Source of the DNA: RBG-16-66-20 sp040752005
Lineage (GTDB): Bacteria > Pseudomonadota > Gammaproteobacteria > Burkholderiales > SG8-39
Assembly: GCA_040752005.1 (NCBI GenBank)
Contig: JBFMFX010000002.1
Span: 62,001 to 126,000 of the forward strand
Length of the DNA stretch: 64,000 bases
Direction of reading: 5' to 3'
The notes beneath the pieces are model-generated. The model was not told where the DNA came from. It did not search any database and saw nothing but the letters and a program-made list of their open reading frames with translations. Below, one piece after another: positions 18,417 to 26,634 of this stretch. Each line of letters opens with the position of its first letter. The first letter of the stretch is position 1. Position numbers and translations under genes: made by a program.

Positions 18417-19766
18417 CTAGTCGCCGGCCTTCGCGCCCTCGCCCGGCGCAGGCAGCGGCAGGGTCCCGCCGGTCGCCTCGCCGAGCAGCCCCGCCTCCGC
18501 GTACAGGCGCAGCTTCTCGCGGCTGTCGGCGATGTCGAGCTTGAGCATCGCCAGCTGCCCGACGCGGTCCGCGGGCGTGAAGAACTCCGCGCCTTTCTCC
18601 ATCGTCAGGCGCTCGGGGTGGTAGGTGAGGTGCGGGCCGGTGGTGTCGAGGATCGTCCAGTCGTTGCCGCGGCGAAGCTCGAGCGTCACCTCGCCGGTCA
18701 CCGCCTTCGCCACCCAGCGCTGCGCCGCCTCACGCAGCATCAGCGCCTGGGGATCGAACCAGCGCCCTTCGTACAGCAGCCGCCCGAGCCGGCGGCCGTT
18801 CGCCCGGTACTGCTCGATCGTGTCCTCGTTGTGGATCGCGGTGACCAGCCGCTCGTAGGCGATGTGCAGCAGCGCCATGCCGGGCGCCTCGTAGATGCCG
18901 CGGCTCTTCGCCTCGATGATCCGGTTCTCGATCTGGTCGGACATGCCCAGGCCGTGGCGCCCGCCGATCGCGTTCGCCTCCGCCATGAGGGCCACGGCGT
19001 CAGGAAACTCCCGGCCGTTGAGCGCGACCGGCACGCCCTGCTCGAACCGCACCGACACGCGCTCGGGCGCCACCGCCACGTCCTCGCGCCAGAACGCGAC
19101 GCCCATGATCGGCTGCACAATCCACATGCCGCGGTCGAGGAACTCCAGGTCCTTTGCCTCGTGCGTCGCGCCGAGCATGTTGGCGTCGGTCGAGTACGCC
19201 TTCTCGGCGCTCATGCGGTACTCGATTCCGGCGCGCGCAAGGTATTCCGACATCTCGCGCCGGCCGCCCAGCTCGTCAATGAAGCGCCGGTCGAGCCACG
19301 GCTTGTAGATGCGCAAAGCGGGGTTGGCGAGCAGCCCGTAGCGGTAGAAGCGCTCGATGTCGTTGCCCTTGTAGGTGCTGCCGTCGGACCAGATGCCGAC
19401 GCCGTCCTCGCGCATCGCGGCCACCAGCATCGTGCCGGTCACCGCACGCCCGAGGGGCGTGGTGTTGAAGTACGTCGCCCCGCCGGTCGAGATGTGGAAC
19501 GCGCCGCATTGGATCGCGGCGATACCCTCGGCGACGAGCTGCGGCCGGCACTCCACGAGGCGCGCCTTCTCCGCGCCGCAGGCGAGCGCCTTGCGTGGAA
19601 TCTCGGCGCAGTCGGGTTCGTCGGGCTGGCCGAGGTTCGCGGTGTAGGCGTACGGGATCGCGCCGTTCGCGCGCATCCAGTGCACCGCGGCGCTGGTGTC
19701 CAGGCCGCCGGAGAACGCGATGCCGATCCGCTCGCCCCTGGGCAGTGTGCTGAGAATGGTCGCCAA
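18417..19766 (-). CDS. argG: argininosuccinate synthase
   Basis: ArgG condenses citrulline and aspartate using ATP. The 449-residue protein is of the longer E. coli-like type: it aligns from its first residues (ATILSTLPRGERIGIAFSGG), with the P-loop AFSGGLDTS at residues 17-25, SDGSTYKGNDIERFYRYG, GATHEAKDLE and GLGMSDQIENRIIEAKSRGI. No ATG fits; the TTG at 19766, preceded by GGAGCGCAGGAC, is the start by alignment. The open frame continues a further 137 codons upstream without similarity and is rejected as a high-G+C artefact. Confidence 0.96.
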   Translation of the reverse strand: MATILSTLPRGERIGIAFSGGLDTSAAVHWMRANGAIPYAYTANLGQPDEPDCAEIPRKALACGAEKARLVECRPQLVAEGIAAIQCGAFHISTGGATYFNTTPLGRAVTGTMLVAAMREDGVGIWSDGSTYKGNDIERFYRYGLLANPALRIYKPWLDRRFIDELGGRREMSEYLARAGIEYRMSAEKAYSTDANMLGATHEAKDLEFLDRGMWIVQPIMGVAFWREDVAVAPERVSVRFEQGVPVALNGREFPDAVALMAEANAIGGRHGLGMSDQIENRIIEAKSRGIYEAPGMALLHIAYERLVTAIHNEDTIEQYRANGRRLGRLLYEGRWFDPQALMLREAAQRWVAKAVTGEVTLELRRGNDWTILDTTGPHLTYHPERLTMEKGAEFFTPADRVGQLAMLKLDIADSREKLRLYAEAGLLGEATGGTLPLPAPGEGAKAGD

Positions 19767-19810
19767 TGTCCTGCGCTCCGTAAGCCGCGATGATACGGGA
19801 TTGCGAAGGC

Positions 19811-19816
19811 TAAAAT
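19811..19816 (+). promoter_or_regulatory. possible -10 box overlapping the start of the next gene
   Basis: TAAAAT overlaps the first ATG (19815) of the following reading frame. If it is a -10 element, transcription would begin near 19823, next to the GTG at 19824, which would then be a leaderless start. Confidence 0.35.
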
Positions 19817-20501
19817 GGCACGCGTGCGCCCTGTCGTCGCCCTGCTCGCCGCGCCGGTCCTCGCCCTGTCGCTCGAGGCGGCGGCGGCGCCCTTCGCGGC
19901 GCAGCTCGGCGGCGAGCGGCTGGTGCTCGATGCGCCGCCGGGCTTTTCCGACACCGGCTTTCTCGGCTCGCCGAAGCTGCAGGAGCTGGCCGAGTCCTCG
20001 ACCTCGGCCTCGAATCGCGTGCTGCTGTACGCGATCCCGGACGGCGACGTGCGCCGCTTCATGGCGGGTGATGCGATGGAGCTGCGCCGCCACGTGCTCG
20101 CGGTCACGCCGCGGGCGCTGGAGCGCGAGCGCCTGAGCGAGGTGCAGTTCGGCGCCTTCGTCGCCGAGGCGCTGCAAGCACTCGGCCCGCCGGCAGGTCT
20201 GGGCGATTTACGCGCCAGGCTGGATGCGCAGCCCGAGCGCCGGCCGCTGCTGCTGGCCGAGCTCAAGCGCGAGCCGAACCTCGTCACCGCGCTGCAGGGA
20301 ACGCGCGTCGTGGTCGAGGGCCGCGGCTTCCTCGCGCCGGACAGGACCTACTACGTGCTGGAAACCCTGACGTTTCTGCTCATGCGCGGCAAGCCGCTGC
20401 AGCTCACCGTGTTCACGCGGTTCGAAGGTCCCGAGGACCTCGAGTGGATCACCGGCGCCACCGCGCGCTGGGTCGAGGACCTGCGGCGCCTGAACCGCTG
20501 A
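19815..20501 (+). CDS. secreted protein of unknown function
   Basis: I do not recognise a named family. The 228-residue product has a clear signal peptide (MARVRPVVALLAAPVLALSL, cleavage near AAAA-P) and then a globular region with blocks such as ERLVLDAPPGFSDTG, RVLLYAIPDGDVRRFM and TYYVLETLTFLLMRGKPLQLTV. The pattern, a short exported domain with an N-terminal L-x-L-x-x-P-x-G-[FY] element, is like several proteobacterial proteins that I cannot name safely. It may start at the GTG three codons later, because a TAAAAT box overlaps the ATG. It is divergent from argG and convergent with the amidotransferase (3-base gap). Confidence 0.7.
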   Translation: MARVRPVVALLAAPVLALSLEAAAAPFAAQLGGERLVLDAPPGFSDTGFLGSPKLQELAESSTSASNRVLLYAIPDGDVRRFMAGDAMELRRHVLAVTPRALERERLSEVQFGAFVAEALQALGPPAGLGDLRARLDAQPERRPLLLAELKREPNLVTALQGTRVVVEGRGFLAPDRTYYVLETLTFLLMRGKPLQLTVFTRFEGPEDLEWITGATARWVEDLRRLNR

Positions 20502-20504
20502 GCG

Positions 20505-21212
20505 CTACTTTGCGAGCCCCTCGAGCCAGCGGCCGTAGATGCGGTCGGCCACCCTGTGCAGCGCCTCGACCCGCTGTGCGAGGCGCCGCTCGATCTCGCG
20601 CGGTTCCTGCACCCCGGGGCTCGTGGCGCTCTTCCTGATCTCGGCCGCGCCGCCGCGCACCCAGGTCCGGATCAGCTCCTCGGTCATCTCGACATGGCAC
20701 TGCATCCCGAAGTGCTTGCCGAGCGCGAACGCCTGATTGACGCAGTGCGCGTTCGTGAGCACCCGCGTCGCCCCGAAAGGAATGCTGAAGGTCTCGCCGT
20801 GCCAGTGAAACGCCTCGAACCGCTCGAGATCGCCGAACCACTCGCGCGCCACCGCGTTGTCGCAGACCTCGACCTCGCCCCAGCCGATCTCCTTCACCTT
20901 GTTGCGCGTCACCTCGCCGCCCAGCGCCTTGGCCATCAACTGGCCGCCGAGGCAGTGCCCGAGGACCGGCACGTCCTTGCACACCGCGTCACGGATGAGT
21001 TCGAGCGCCGGCGCGATCCACGGCAGGTCGTCGTTGACGCTCATCGGCCCGCCCATGAAGACGAGCCCCGAGTGCGCGCGCGCGTCCTTCGGCACCTTTG
21101 CGCCCTCGTCGAGCGCAACCAGCGTCCAGGGGATCCCCCTCGCCTCCAGCGCGGTGGCAAAATAGCCCGGACCCTCCGAGCGCACGTGGCGGAATATCGC
21201 GACCGGTTTCAT
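20505..21212 (-). CDS. class I glutamine amidotransferase (GMP synthase-like)
   Basis: The 235-residue protein is a stand-alone GATase1 domain. The triad is complete: C87 in VLGHCLGGQ, H173 and E175 in MQCHVEMTEE. The region GLVFMGGPMSVND near residue 50 is typical of GuaA-like amidotransferases of unknown acceptor. It starts at an ATG (21212-21210) that overlaps the ATG of the divergent protease gene in a shared CATG. A longer in-frame extension exists upstream but lies over that protease gene and has no similarity. The natural substrate is unknown. Confidence 0.85.
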   Translation of the reverse strand: MKPVAIFRHVRSEGPGYFATALEARGIPWTLVALDEGAKVPKDARAHSGLVFMGGPMSVNDDLPWIAPALELIRDAVCKDVPVLGHCLGGQLMAKALGGEVTRNKVKEIGWGEVEVCDNAVAREWFGDLERFEAFHWHGETFSIPFGATRVLTNAHCVNQAFALGKHFGMQCHVEMTEELIRTWVRGGAAEIRKSATSPGVQEPREIERRLAQRVEALHRVADRIYGRWLEGLAK

Positions 21213-21864
21213 GGCAGCGCATTGTAGTGTGCTTCGGCGCATCGCCTTGCTCGCCGCGGCGCTCGCCGCCGCGCCGGCGGCGGCGCTCGAGCTCACGCTC
21301 GTCGGCACCTTCGGCGACAAGGCGGCGATCCTCGTCCTCGACAATGGGGAGCCGCGCACGGTAAGAGTCGGGCAGCGGATCGGCACCGCGACCCTCGTCT
21401 CGGTCGAGCGCGACCGCGCGACGGTGGAAATTGACGGCAAGCGCCGGGTGCTGGTGCGCGGGCAGACCTGGAGTACGTGGGCCGGTACGGCCGGCCGGCA
21501 GACCGCGGTGCTCGCCGCGGGCCCGGGCGGGCACTTCATCGTCGAAGGGCAGGTCAACGGCGGCACGGTGCGCTTTCTCGTGGACACCGGCGCAAGCGCC
21601 GTCGCGCTGCCGGCAGCCGATGCGCGGCGGCTCGGGATCGACTACCGCAAGGGCCAGCGCGGCATGACCCAGACCGCCTCCGGCACCGCGCCCGCGTACC
21701 TGGTGAGGCTCGACAGCGTGCGCGTCGGCGGAATCGAGCTGCACCAAGTGGACGGCATCGTCATCGAGCAGGGCCTTTCGGTCGCGCTCCTCGGCATGAC
21801 CTTCCTCAACCGCGTCGAGATGAAGCGCGAAGGCCAGACGCTGACCCTCACCCGCCGCTTCTGA
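21211..21864 (+). CDS. retropepsin-like aspartic protease, periplasmic
   Basis: The 217-residue protein has a signal peptide (RRIALLAAALAAAPAAA), a small beta-rich region, and a retropepsin-like (clan AA) domain from about residue 100. The active site is VDTGAS with D125, followed by the ALLGMTFLNRVEM flap/hydrophobic-glycine element near the C-terminus. It resembles the TIGR02281 group of single-domain bacterial proteases. The start is the ATG at 21211 or a GTG six codons later. Its ATG overlaps the ATG of the divergent amidotransferase. The stop codon TGA leads straight into a REP-like palindrome that probably ends transcription. Confidence 0.82.
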   Translation: MAAHCSVLRRIALLAAALAAAPAAALELTLVGTFGDKAAILVLDNGEPRTVRVGQRIGTATLVSVERDRATVEIDGKRRVLVRGQTWSTWAGTAGRQTAVLAAGPGGHFIVEGQVNGGTVRFLVDTGASAVALPAADARRLGIDYRKGQRGMTQTASGTAPAYLVRLDSVRVGGIELHQVDGIVIEQGLSVALLGMTFLNRVEMKREGQTLTLTRRF

Positions 21865-21898
21865 AATCAGGGTCAGACCCGGGTCTGACCCGGTTTTT
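21864..21898. repeat. REP-like palindrome, copy 2, likely terminator
   Basis: The core at 21870-21891, GGGTCAGACCC followed by GGGTCTGACCC, is a perfect 22-base palindrome. It is flanked by AAATCA on the left and CGGTTTTT on the right. The stem plus T run would end transcription of the protease gene. The element is nearly the same as that at 11046-11079, and both follow immediately or overlap a gene end. Confidence 0.8.
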
Positions 21899-21910
21899 CT
21901 GCGCTCCGCG

Positions 21911-22546
21911 CTACTTGCCCGGCACGAGCGGCACGAAGCGCACCGGCAGGACGTTGCGCCGGGTGAGGGTGCCGTCGGCGGCCTTGGTGACGAGAACGAG
22001 ACGCTGGATGTCGCCCGCGCCGCCCACCGGGATCACCATGCGTCCGCCGGGCTTCAACTGGTCCACCAGCGCCTGCGGAATGGAGGGAGCGGCGGCGGTG
22101 ACGACGATCGCGTCGAAGGGCGCTTTTTCCGGCCAGCCGGCATAACCGTCGCCCGCGCGCACCTCGACGTTGCGATAGCCCAGTTCCGCAAGACGCGCCG
22201 CCGCCTGCTTCGCCAGCGGCTCCAGCAGCTCGATCGTGTACACCTGCTTGACGATCTCGGCGAGCACCGCCGCCTGGTAGCCCGAGCCGGTGCCGACTTC
22301 CAGCACCACGTGATGCGGCTCCGGTGCGACAAGATCGGTCGAGAGCGCAACGATGAAGGGCTGCGAGATGGTCTGCCCGTGGCCGATCGGCAGCGGATGG
22401 TTGCGGTAGGCGAGCGGCCGCTCGGCGGGCCCGACGAAGCGGTGGCGCTCGACCTTCGCCATCGCCGCGCGCACCCGCGGCGACATCGCGGCAAGCCCGG
22501 TTTCGGCGCGCGTCTCGGCGTAGGTCGCGTCAATGTCGGCGAGCAT
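21911..22546 (-). CDS. pcm: protein-L-isoaspartate O-methyltransferase
   Basis: Pcm methylates L-isoaspartyl residues in damaged proteins using S-adenosylmethionine. The catalytic-loop motif PLPIGHGQTISQPFIVA, the SAM motif VLEVGTGSGYQAAVLAE, and FDAIVVTAAAPSIP are all present. The ATG at 22546 gives 211 residues. In the same frame upstream the sequence encodes a plausible exported leader (ALASLLAACLCIGGAEA, then QDWRALRER), like the periplasmic Pcm of other betaproteobacteria, but I can find no ATG, GTG or TTG for it. The true start is therefore uncertain. It is the last gene of the xseB-ispA-dxs-folE2 string. Confidence 0.92.
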   Translation of the reverse strand: MLADIDATYAETRAETGLAAMSPRVRAAMAKVERHRFVGPAERPLAYRNHPLPIGHGQTISQPFIVALSTDLVAPEPHHVVLEVGTGSGYQAAVLAEIVKQVYTIELLEPLAKQAAARLAELGYRNVEVRAGDGYAGWPEKAPFDAIVVTAAAPSIPQALVDQLKPGGRMVIPVGGAGDIQRLVLVTKAADGTLTRRNVLPVRFVPLVPGK

Positions 22547-22613
22547 CCTCTCGCGCAGCGCGCGCCAGTCCTGGGCCTCGGCGCCGCCGATGCACAGGCA
22601 GGCGGCGAGAAGG

Positions 22614-23417
22614 CTAGCGAGCGCTCTTGTCGCGTTCGACGCGCGCGTAGGCGGAGTGGTTGTGGATCGATTCGAAGTTCTCCGACTCGACCACGTACGC
22701 GGTGATGCGCTCGTCGAGGTTGAGCAGCGCCGCCACGTCGCGCACCATGTCTTCGACGAACTTCGGATTGTCGTAGGCGCGCTCGGTGACGTACTTCTCG
22801 TCCGGGCGCTTGAGCAGGCCGTAGAGTTCGCTGGAGGCCTGCTTTTCCACCAGATCCACGATCTCCTCGATCCAGACGAAGTCGCTCGTGCGGGCGGTGA
22901 CCGTGACGTGCGAGCGCTGGTTGTGCGCGCCGCGATCGGAAATGCGCTTGGAGCACGGGCACAGGCTCGTCACCGGCACCAGCACCTTCATCGCGAAGCT
23001 CTGCCGGCCGCGCCGGATCTCGCCGATGAAGGTGACCTCGTAGTCCATCAGGCTCTTCACCCCGGAGACCGGCGCCGACTTCTCGATGAAGTACGGGAAC
23101 GCCATCTCGATGTGCCCTTCCTCGGCCTCCAGCCGCTCGACCATCTGCACGAGCATCGCCTTGAAGCTCGCCACCGTCAGCTCGCGCTCCTGCGCCGCCA
23201 GGATTTCGACGAAGCGCGACATGTGCGTGCCCTTGAAGTGGTGCGGCAGCCCGACGTACATGTTGAACGTGGCGACGGTGTGCTGCACGCCGCCGGCGCG
23301 CTCCATGACGCGGATCGGGTGGCGGATGGCCTTGATGCCGACCTGGTCAATGGCGATGCGGCGCGAGTCGCGGCTCGACTGAACGTCCGGGATGCTGTGC
23401 AGGTCTTTCGCCTTCAT
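22614..23417 (-). CDS. folE2: GTP cyclohydrolase FolE2 (type IB)
   Basis: FolE2 opens GTP to 7,8-dihydroneopterin triphosphate, the first step of folate synthesis, and is the metal-flexible form that replaces zinc-dependent FolE1. The 267-residue protein has HHFKGTHMSRFVE and the active-site segment SLCPCSKRISDRGAHNQRSH with C153 and C155. Length and start (MKAKDLHSIPDVQ) are typical. It is 7 bases after dxs on the same strand. Confidence 0.95.
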   Translation of the reverse strand: MKAKDLHSIPDVQSSRDSRRIAIDQVGIKAIRHPIRVMERAGGVQHTVATFNMYVGLPHHFKGTHMSRFVEILAAQERELTVASFKAMLVQMVERLEAEEGHIEMAFPYFIEKSAPVSGVKSLMDYEVTFIGEIRRGRQSFAMKVLVPVTSLCPCSKRISDRGAHNQRSHVTVTARTSDFVWIEEIVDLVEKQASSELYGLLKRPDEKYVTERAYDNPKFVEDMVRDVAALLNLDERITAYVVESENFESIHNHSAYARVERDKSAR

Positions 23418-23424
23418 GCGGCCA

Positions 23425-25287
23425 TTATATTCTGCGCAGCTTGCGCTCCGGCAGCGCGGCTCGGATCGCGCTCGCGATGCCCGGCGCGTCCAGCCCCACC
23501 GAGGCGAGCAGCTTCGCCGGATCGCCGTGCTCGATGAAGCGGTCCGGGAGCCCGAGCAGCAGCACGCGCCGCTCTAGCCCGAGCGCGGCGAGCGCCTCGC
23601 ACACGGCGCTGCCCGCCCCCCCCATCACCTGGTGCTCCTCGACCGTCACCAGCAGCTCGTGCGTGCGCGCGAGTTCCTCGACCAGCGCGGTGTCGAGCGG
23701 CTTCACGAACCGCATGTTCGCCACCGTCGCGCCGAGCGCCTCGGCCGCCTCCAGCGCGGGCCTGAGCATCGAGCCGAAGGCGAGGATCGCGACGCGCGAG
23801 CCGCGGCGCCGGATCTCGCCTTTGCCGACCGGCAGCGCGCGCAATTCCTTCTCGATCGTCACGCCCGGGCCGGTGCCGCGCGGATAGCGCACCGCCGCCG
23901 GCCCGTCGAGCAGGAACCCCGTGGTGAGCATACGCCGGCATTCGTTCTCGTCCGCGGGCGCCATTACCACCAGATTCGGCACCGTGCGCAGGTACGCATA
24001 GTCGAACGCGCCGTTGTGCGTCTGGCCGTCGCCGCCGACGAGCCCCGCGCGGTCGAGCGCGAACAGCACCGGCAGGTTCTGGATCGCGACGTCGTGGATG
24101 AGCTGGTCGTAGCCACGCTGCAGGAACGTCGAGTAGATCGCGACCACCGGCTTGAAGCCCTCGCAGGCGAGCCCGGCGGCGAAGGTGACCGCGTGCTGCT
24201 CGGCGATCGCGACGTCGAAGTAGCGGTCCGGGAACTCTTCCGAGAAGCGCACCATGCCCGAGCCTTCGCGCATCGCCGGCGTGATGCCGATCAGACGGGG
24301 ATCCGCGCGCGCCATGTCGCACAGCCAGTCGCCGAACACCTGGCTGTAGGTCGGCTTGCCGCTCGCCGCCTGCCGGATACCGACCGACGGATCGAACTTG
24401 CCCGGCCCGTGGTAGGCGATCGGATCGTCCTCGGCGAGCTTGTAGCCGTGCCCCTTGCGCGTCACCACGTGCAGGAACTGCGGTCCGGAGAGCTTGCGGA
24501 TGTTGGCGAGCGTCGGAATCAGCGTGTCCAGATCGTGGCCGTCGATCGGGCCGATGTAATTGAAGCCCAGCTCCTCGAACAGCGTGCCCGGCGTGACCAT
24601 CCCCTTGACGTGCTCCTCGGCGCGGCGCGCAAGCTCCAGCATCCCCGGCACGCGCTTGAGCAGGTGCTCGCTCGCGCGCTTGGCGCTCGTGTACATGCGC
24701 CCCGAGAGCAGCCGCGCGAGGTAGTTGGTGAGCGCGCCCACCGGCGGCGAGATGGACATCTCGTTGTCGTTGAGGATGACGAGCAGGTCCACGTCCATCG
24801 CGCCGGCGTTGTTCATCGCCTCGTAGGCCATGCCGGCGCTCATCGCCCCGTCGCCGATCACGGCGATGCAGCGGCGCTTCTCGCCCTTTTTCTTCGCCGC
24901 CACCGCCATGCCGAGCGCCGCCGAGATCGAGGTCGAGGAGTGCGCGGTGCCGAACGCGTCGTAGGGCGACTCGCTCCGCCTCGGAAACCCGGAGATGCCG
25001 CCCAGCTGCCGCAGGGTCGCCATCTTTTCGCGCCGTCCGGTGAGGATCTTGTGCGGGTAGGTCTGGTGGCCGACGTCCCAGACGATGCGGTCCTCGGGCG
25101 TGTCGAACACGTAGTGCAGCGCGATGGTGAGTTCGACCGTGCCGAGATTGGACGACAGGTGCCCGCCGGTCTTCGACACCGATTCGAGCACGAAGGCGCG
25201 CAGCTCGTCGGCAAGCTGGCGCAACTGCCGGCGATCGAGGCGCCGTAGGTCCGCCGGATCGTTCACCGTCCTGAGCAGCTCGTACAT
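23425..25287 (-). CDS. dxs: 1-deoxy-D-xylulose-5-phosphate synthase
   Basis: Dxs condenses pyruvate and glyceraldehyde 3-phosphate with thiamine diphosphate to start the non-mevalonate pathway. The TPP-binding GDGAMSAGMAYEAMNNAG, the region TGGHLSSNLGTVELT, FDVAIAEQHAVTFAAG with the catalytic Glu, and DRAGLVGGDGQTHNG are present. From the ATG at 25287 (MYELLRTVN) the protein has 620 residues, the family's usual length. A second ATG at 25371 overlaps the ispA stop (TGATG), has a better ribosome site (GAGG, 8 bases upstream) and would add a 28-residue Ala/Gly-rich leader; translation may really begin there. Confidence 0.97.
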   Translation of the reverse strand: MYELLRTVNDPADLRRLDRRQLRQLADELRAFVLESVSKTGGHLSSNLGTVELTIALHYVFDTPEDRIVWDVGHQTYPHKILTGRREKMATLRQLGGISGFPRRSESPYDAFGTAHSSTSISAALGMAVAAKKKGEKRRCIAVIGDGAMSAGMAYEAMNNAGAMDVDLLVILNDNEMSISPPVGALTNYLARLLSGRMYTSAKRASEHLLKRVPGMLELARRAEEHVKGMVTPGTLFEELGFNYIGPIDGHDLDTLIPTLANIRKLSGPQFLHVVTRKGHGYKLAEDDPIAYHGPGKFDPSVGIRQAASGKPTYSQVFGDWLCDMARADPRLIGITPAMREGSGMVRFSEEFPDRYFDVAIAEQHAVTFAAGLACEGFKPVVAIYSTFLQRGYDQLIHDVAIQNLPVLFALDRAGLVGGDGQTHNGAFDYAYLRTVPNLVVMAPADENECRRMLTTGFLLDGPAAVRYPRGTGPGVTIEKELRALPVGKGEIRRRGSRVAILAFGSMLRPALEAAEALGATVANMRFVKPLDTALVEELARTHELLVTVEEHQVMGGAGSAVCEALAALGLERRVLLLGLPDRFIEHGDPAKLLASVGLDAPGIASAIRAALPERKLRRI

Positions 25288-25370
25288 GGCCGGATTGTAG
25301 TCCCCAGCGCCCGCGGCGGCGCCGGGCGCCAGGCCGTCCGCGGCGCCGTCGCTGGCGAGCGCGGACGCCA

Positions 25371-26273
25371 TCAGAACTGCCTCAGCACGATGAAGTCGGC
25401 GAGCTGCACGAGCCGGCGGGCGCGCTCGCCGAAGCCTCCGAGCGCCGCCTGCGCCTCGCACCGCAGCTCCTCGGCGAAGGCGCGCGCACGCGCCACACCC
25501 ATCGCCTGCACGTAAGTGGGTTTTCCCTGTTTCGAGTCCTTGCCGGCGGTCTTGCCCAGCGTCGCCGTGCTGGCAGCGGCATCGAGCACGTCGTCCACCA
25601 CCTGGAACGCAAGGCCGATGCACTTGGCGTAGCGGTCCAGGCGCGAACGCTCGGCTTCGGCGAGCGGCGCGCCGCACGCGGCGCCGAGCACGACCGCGGC
25701 CCGGATCAGCGCCCCGGTCTTGCGGATATGCATGAATTCCAGCTCGGGCAGTTCCAGGCGCCTGCCGGTGGATTCGAGGTCCACGGCCTGCCCGCCCGCC
25801 ATGCCGCGCGAGCCGGCGGCGAGCGCGAGCGTGCGCACCATCTCGAGCTGCACGGCCGGATCGTCGGTGAGCCGGTGCTCGGCGAGCACCTGGAAGGCGA
25901 GCGACTGCAGCGCGTCGCCCGCAAGGAGCGCCGTCGCCTCGCCAAACTGGACATGCGCCGTCGGTTTGCCCCGCCGCAGCACGTCGTCGTCCATGCACGG
26001 CAGGTCGTCGTGCACCAGCGAGTAGGCATGGATCAGCTCGACCGCGGCGGCGGCGATCTCGAGGCGCTTCGCCTCCGCGCCGGCGAGTTCGCCGGCGGCG
26101 AAGACGAGCAGCGGCCGCACCCGCTTTCCGCCTTCGAGGGTCGCGTAGCGCATCGCCTCGTGCAGCCGCGACGGCGCGTGCTGCACCGCCGGCAGCAGCC
26201 TCGCGAGCGTCTCCTCTATCCTCGCCTGGACGGCACCCATCCAGGGAGCGAAATCCGACTCAGGCGTCTTCAC
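25371..26273 (-). CDS. ispA: farnesyl diphosphate synthase
   Basis: IspA adds IPP to DMAPP and GPP to form farnesyl diphosphate. The first Asp-rich motif DDLPCMDDD with downstream RRGKPT and the second, DDVLD within AFQVVDDVLDAAA, are present, as are GGKRVRP and the KTGALIRAAV block. The 300-residue length is normal. It overlaps xseB by 14 bases upstream and an in-frame dxs start by 3 bases downstream, giving the common xseB-ispA-dxs order. Confidence 0.96.
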   Translation of the reverse strand: MKTPESDFAPWMGAVQARIEETLARLLPAVQHAPSRLHEAMRYATLEGGKRVRPLLVFAAGELAGAEAKRLEIAAAAVELIHAYSLVHDDLPCMDDDVLRRGKPTAHVQFGEATALLAGDALQSLAFQVLAEHRLTDDPAVQLEMVRTLALAAGSRGMAGGQAVDLESTGRRLELPELEFMHIRKTGALIRAAVVLGAACGAPLAEAERSRLDRYAKCIGLAFQVVDDVLDAAASTATLGKTAGKDSKQGKPTYVQAMGVARARAFAEELRCEAQAALGGFGERARRLVQLADFIVLRQF

Positions 26274-26547
26274 GATCCTCGCGCGGGGTTTCCAGCGCGG
26301 CGGCGAGCGGCTTGAGCACCTCGCCTTCCAGTACCTGCACCTGCTGCTGCGCGGCCTCGAGCTTCTCGCGGCAGTACTTCGCCAGCTCCAGCCCGCGCTT
26401 GTGCGCGGCGAGCGACTGCTCGAGCGTCAGGTTGCCCGACTCCATCTGCGCCACGATGCGCTCCAGCTCCGCGAGCGCCTGTTCGAAGCTGGGACCGGCC
26501 GCGGACTGCTCGCCGGTTGCGGAATTCTTGGACGAGGATTTGCTCAT
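26260..26547 (-). CDS. xseB: exodeoxyribonuclease VII small subunit
   Basis: XseB is the small subunit that, with XseA, degrades single-stranded DNA. The 95-residue protein has the family pattern FEQALAELERIVAQMESGNLTLEQSLAAHKRGLEL, then a charged coiled-coil tail. The start MSKSSSKNS at 26547 removes a 29-residue unrelated extension. The large subunit is elsewhere in the window (50757-52031). Confidence 0.95.
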   Translation of the reverse strand: MSKSSSKNSATGEQSAAGPSFEQALAELERIVAQMESGNLTLEQSLAAHKRGLELAKYCREKLEAAQQQVQVLEGEVLKPLAAALETPREDREDA

Positions 26548-26596
26548 AGGGGACGCAAGCCGGCGGCCGGGGCGCGGCGCGCCTGACCTCGTGCGT

Positions 26597-26606
26597 ATTG
26601 TACAAT
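26597..26606. promoter_or_regulatory. symmetric -10 element shared by divergent xseB and Rieske genes
   Basis: ATTGTACAAT is a perfect 10-base palindrome. Read on either strand it gives TACAAT, a good -10 hexamer, with the plus-strand box at 26601-26606 and the minus-strand box at 26602-26597. Likely starts of transcription are about 26613 (plus) and 26590 (minus). That supports the ATG at 26635 for the oxygenase and 26547 for xseB. Confidence 0.55.
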
Positions 26607-26634
26607 CCGCGCCCTTTTGGGCATCCTCCGGCAC

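Noticed and set aside
18417..20177. 586-codon argG with a long N-terminal extension
   Set aside because: Alignment with type II ArgG starts at the TTG at 19766; the extension is antisense to the secreted-protein gene.
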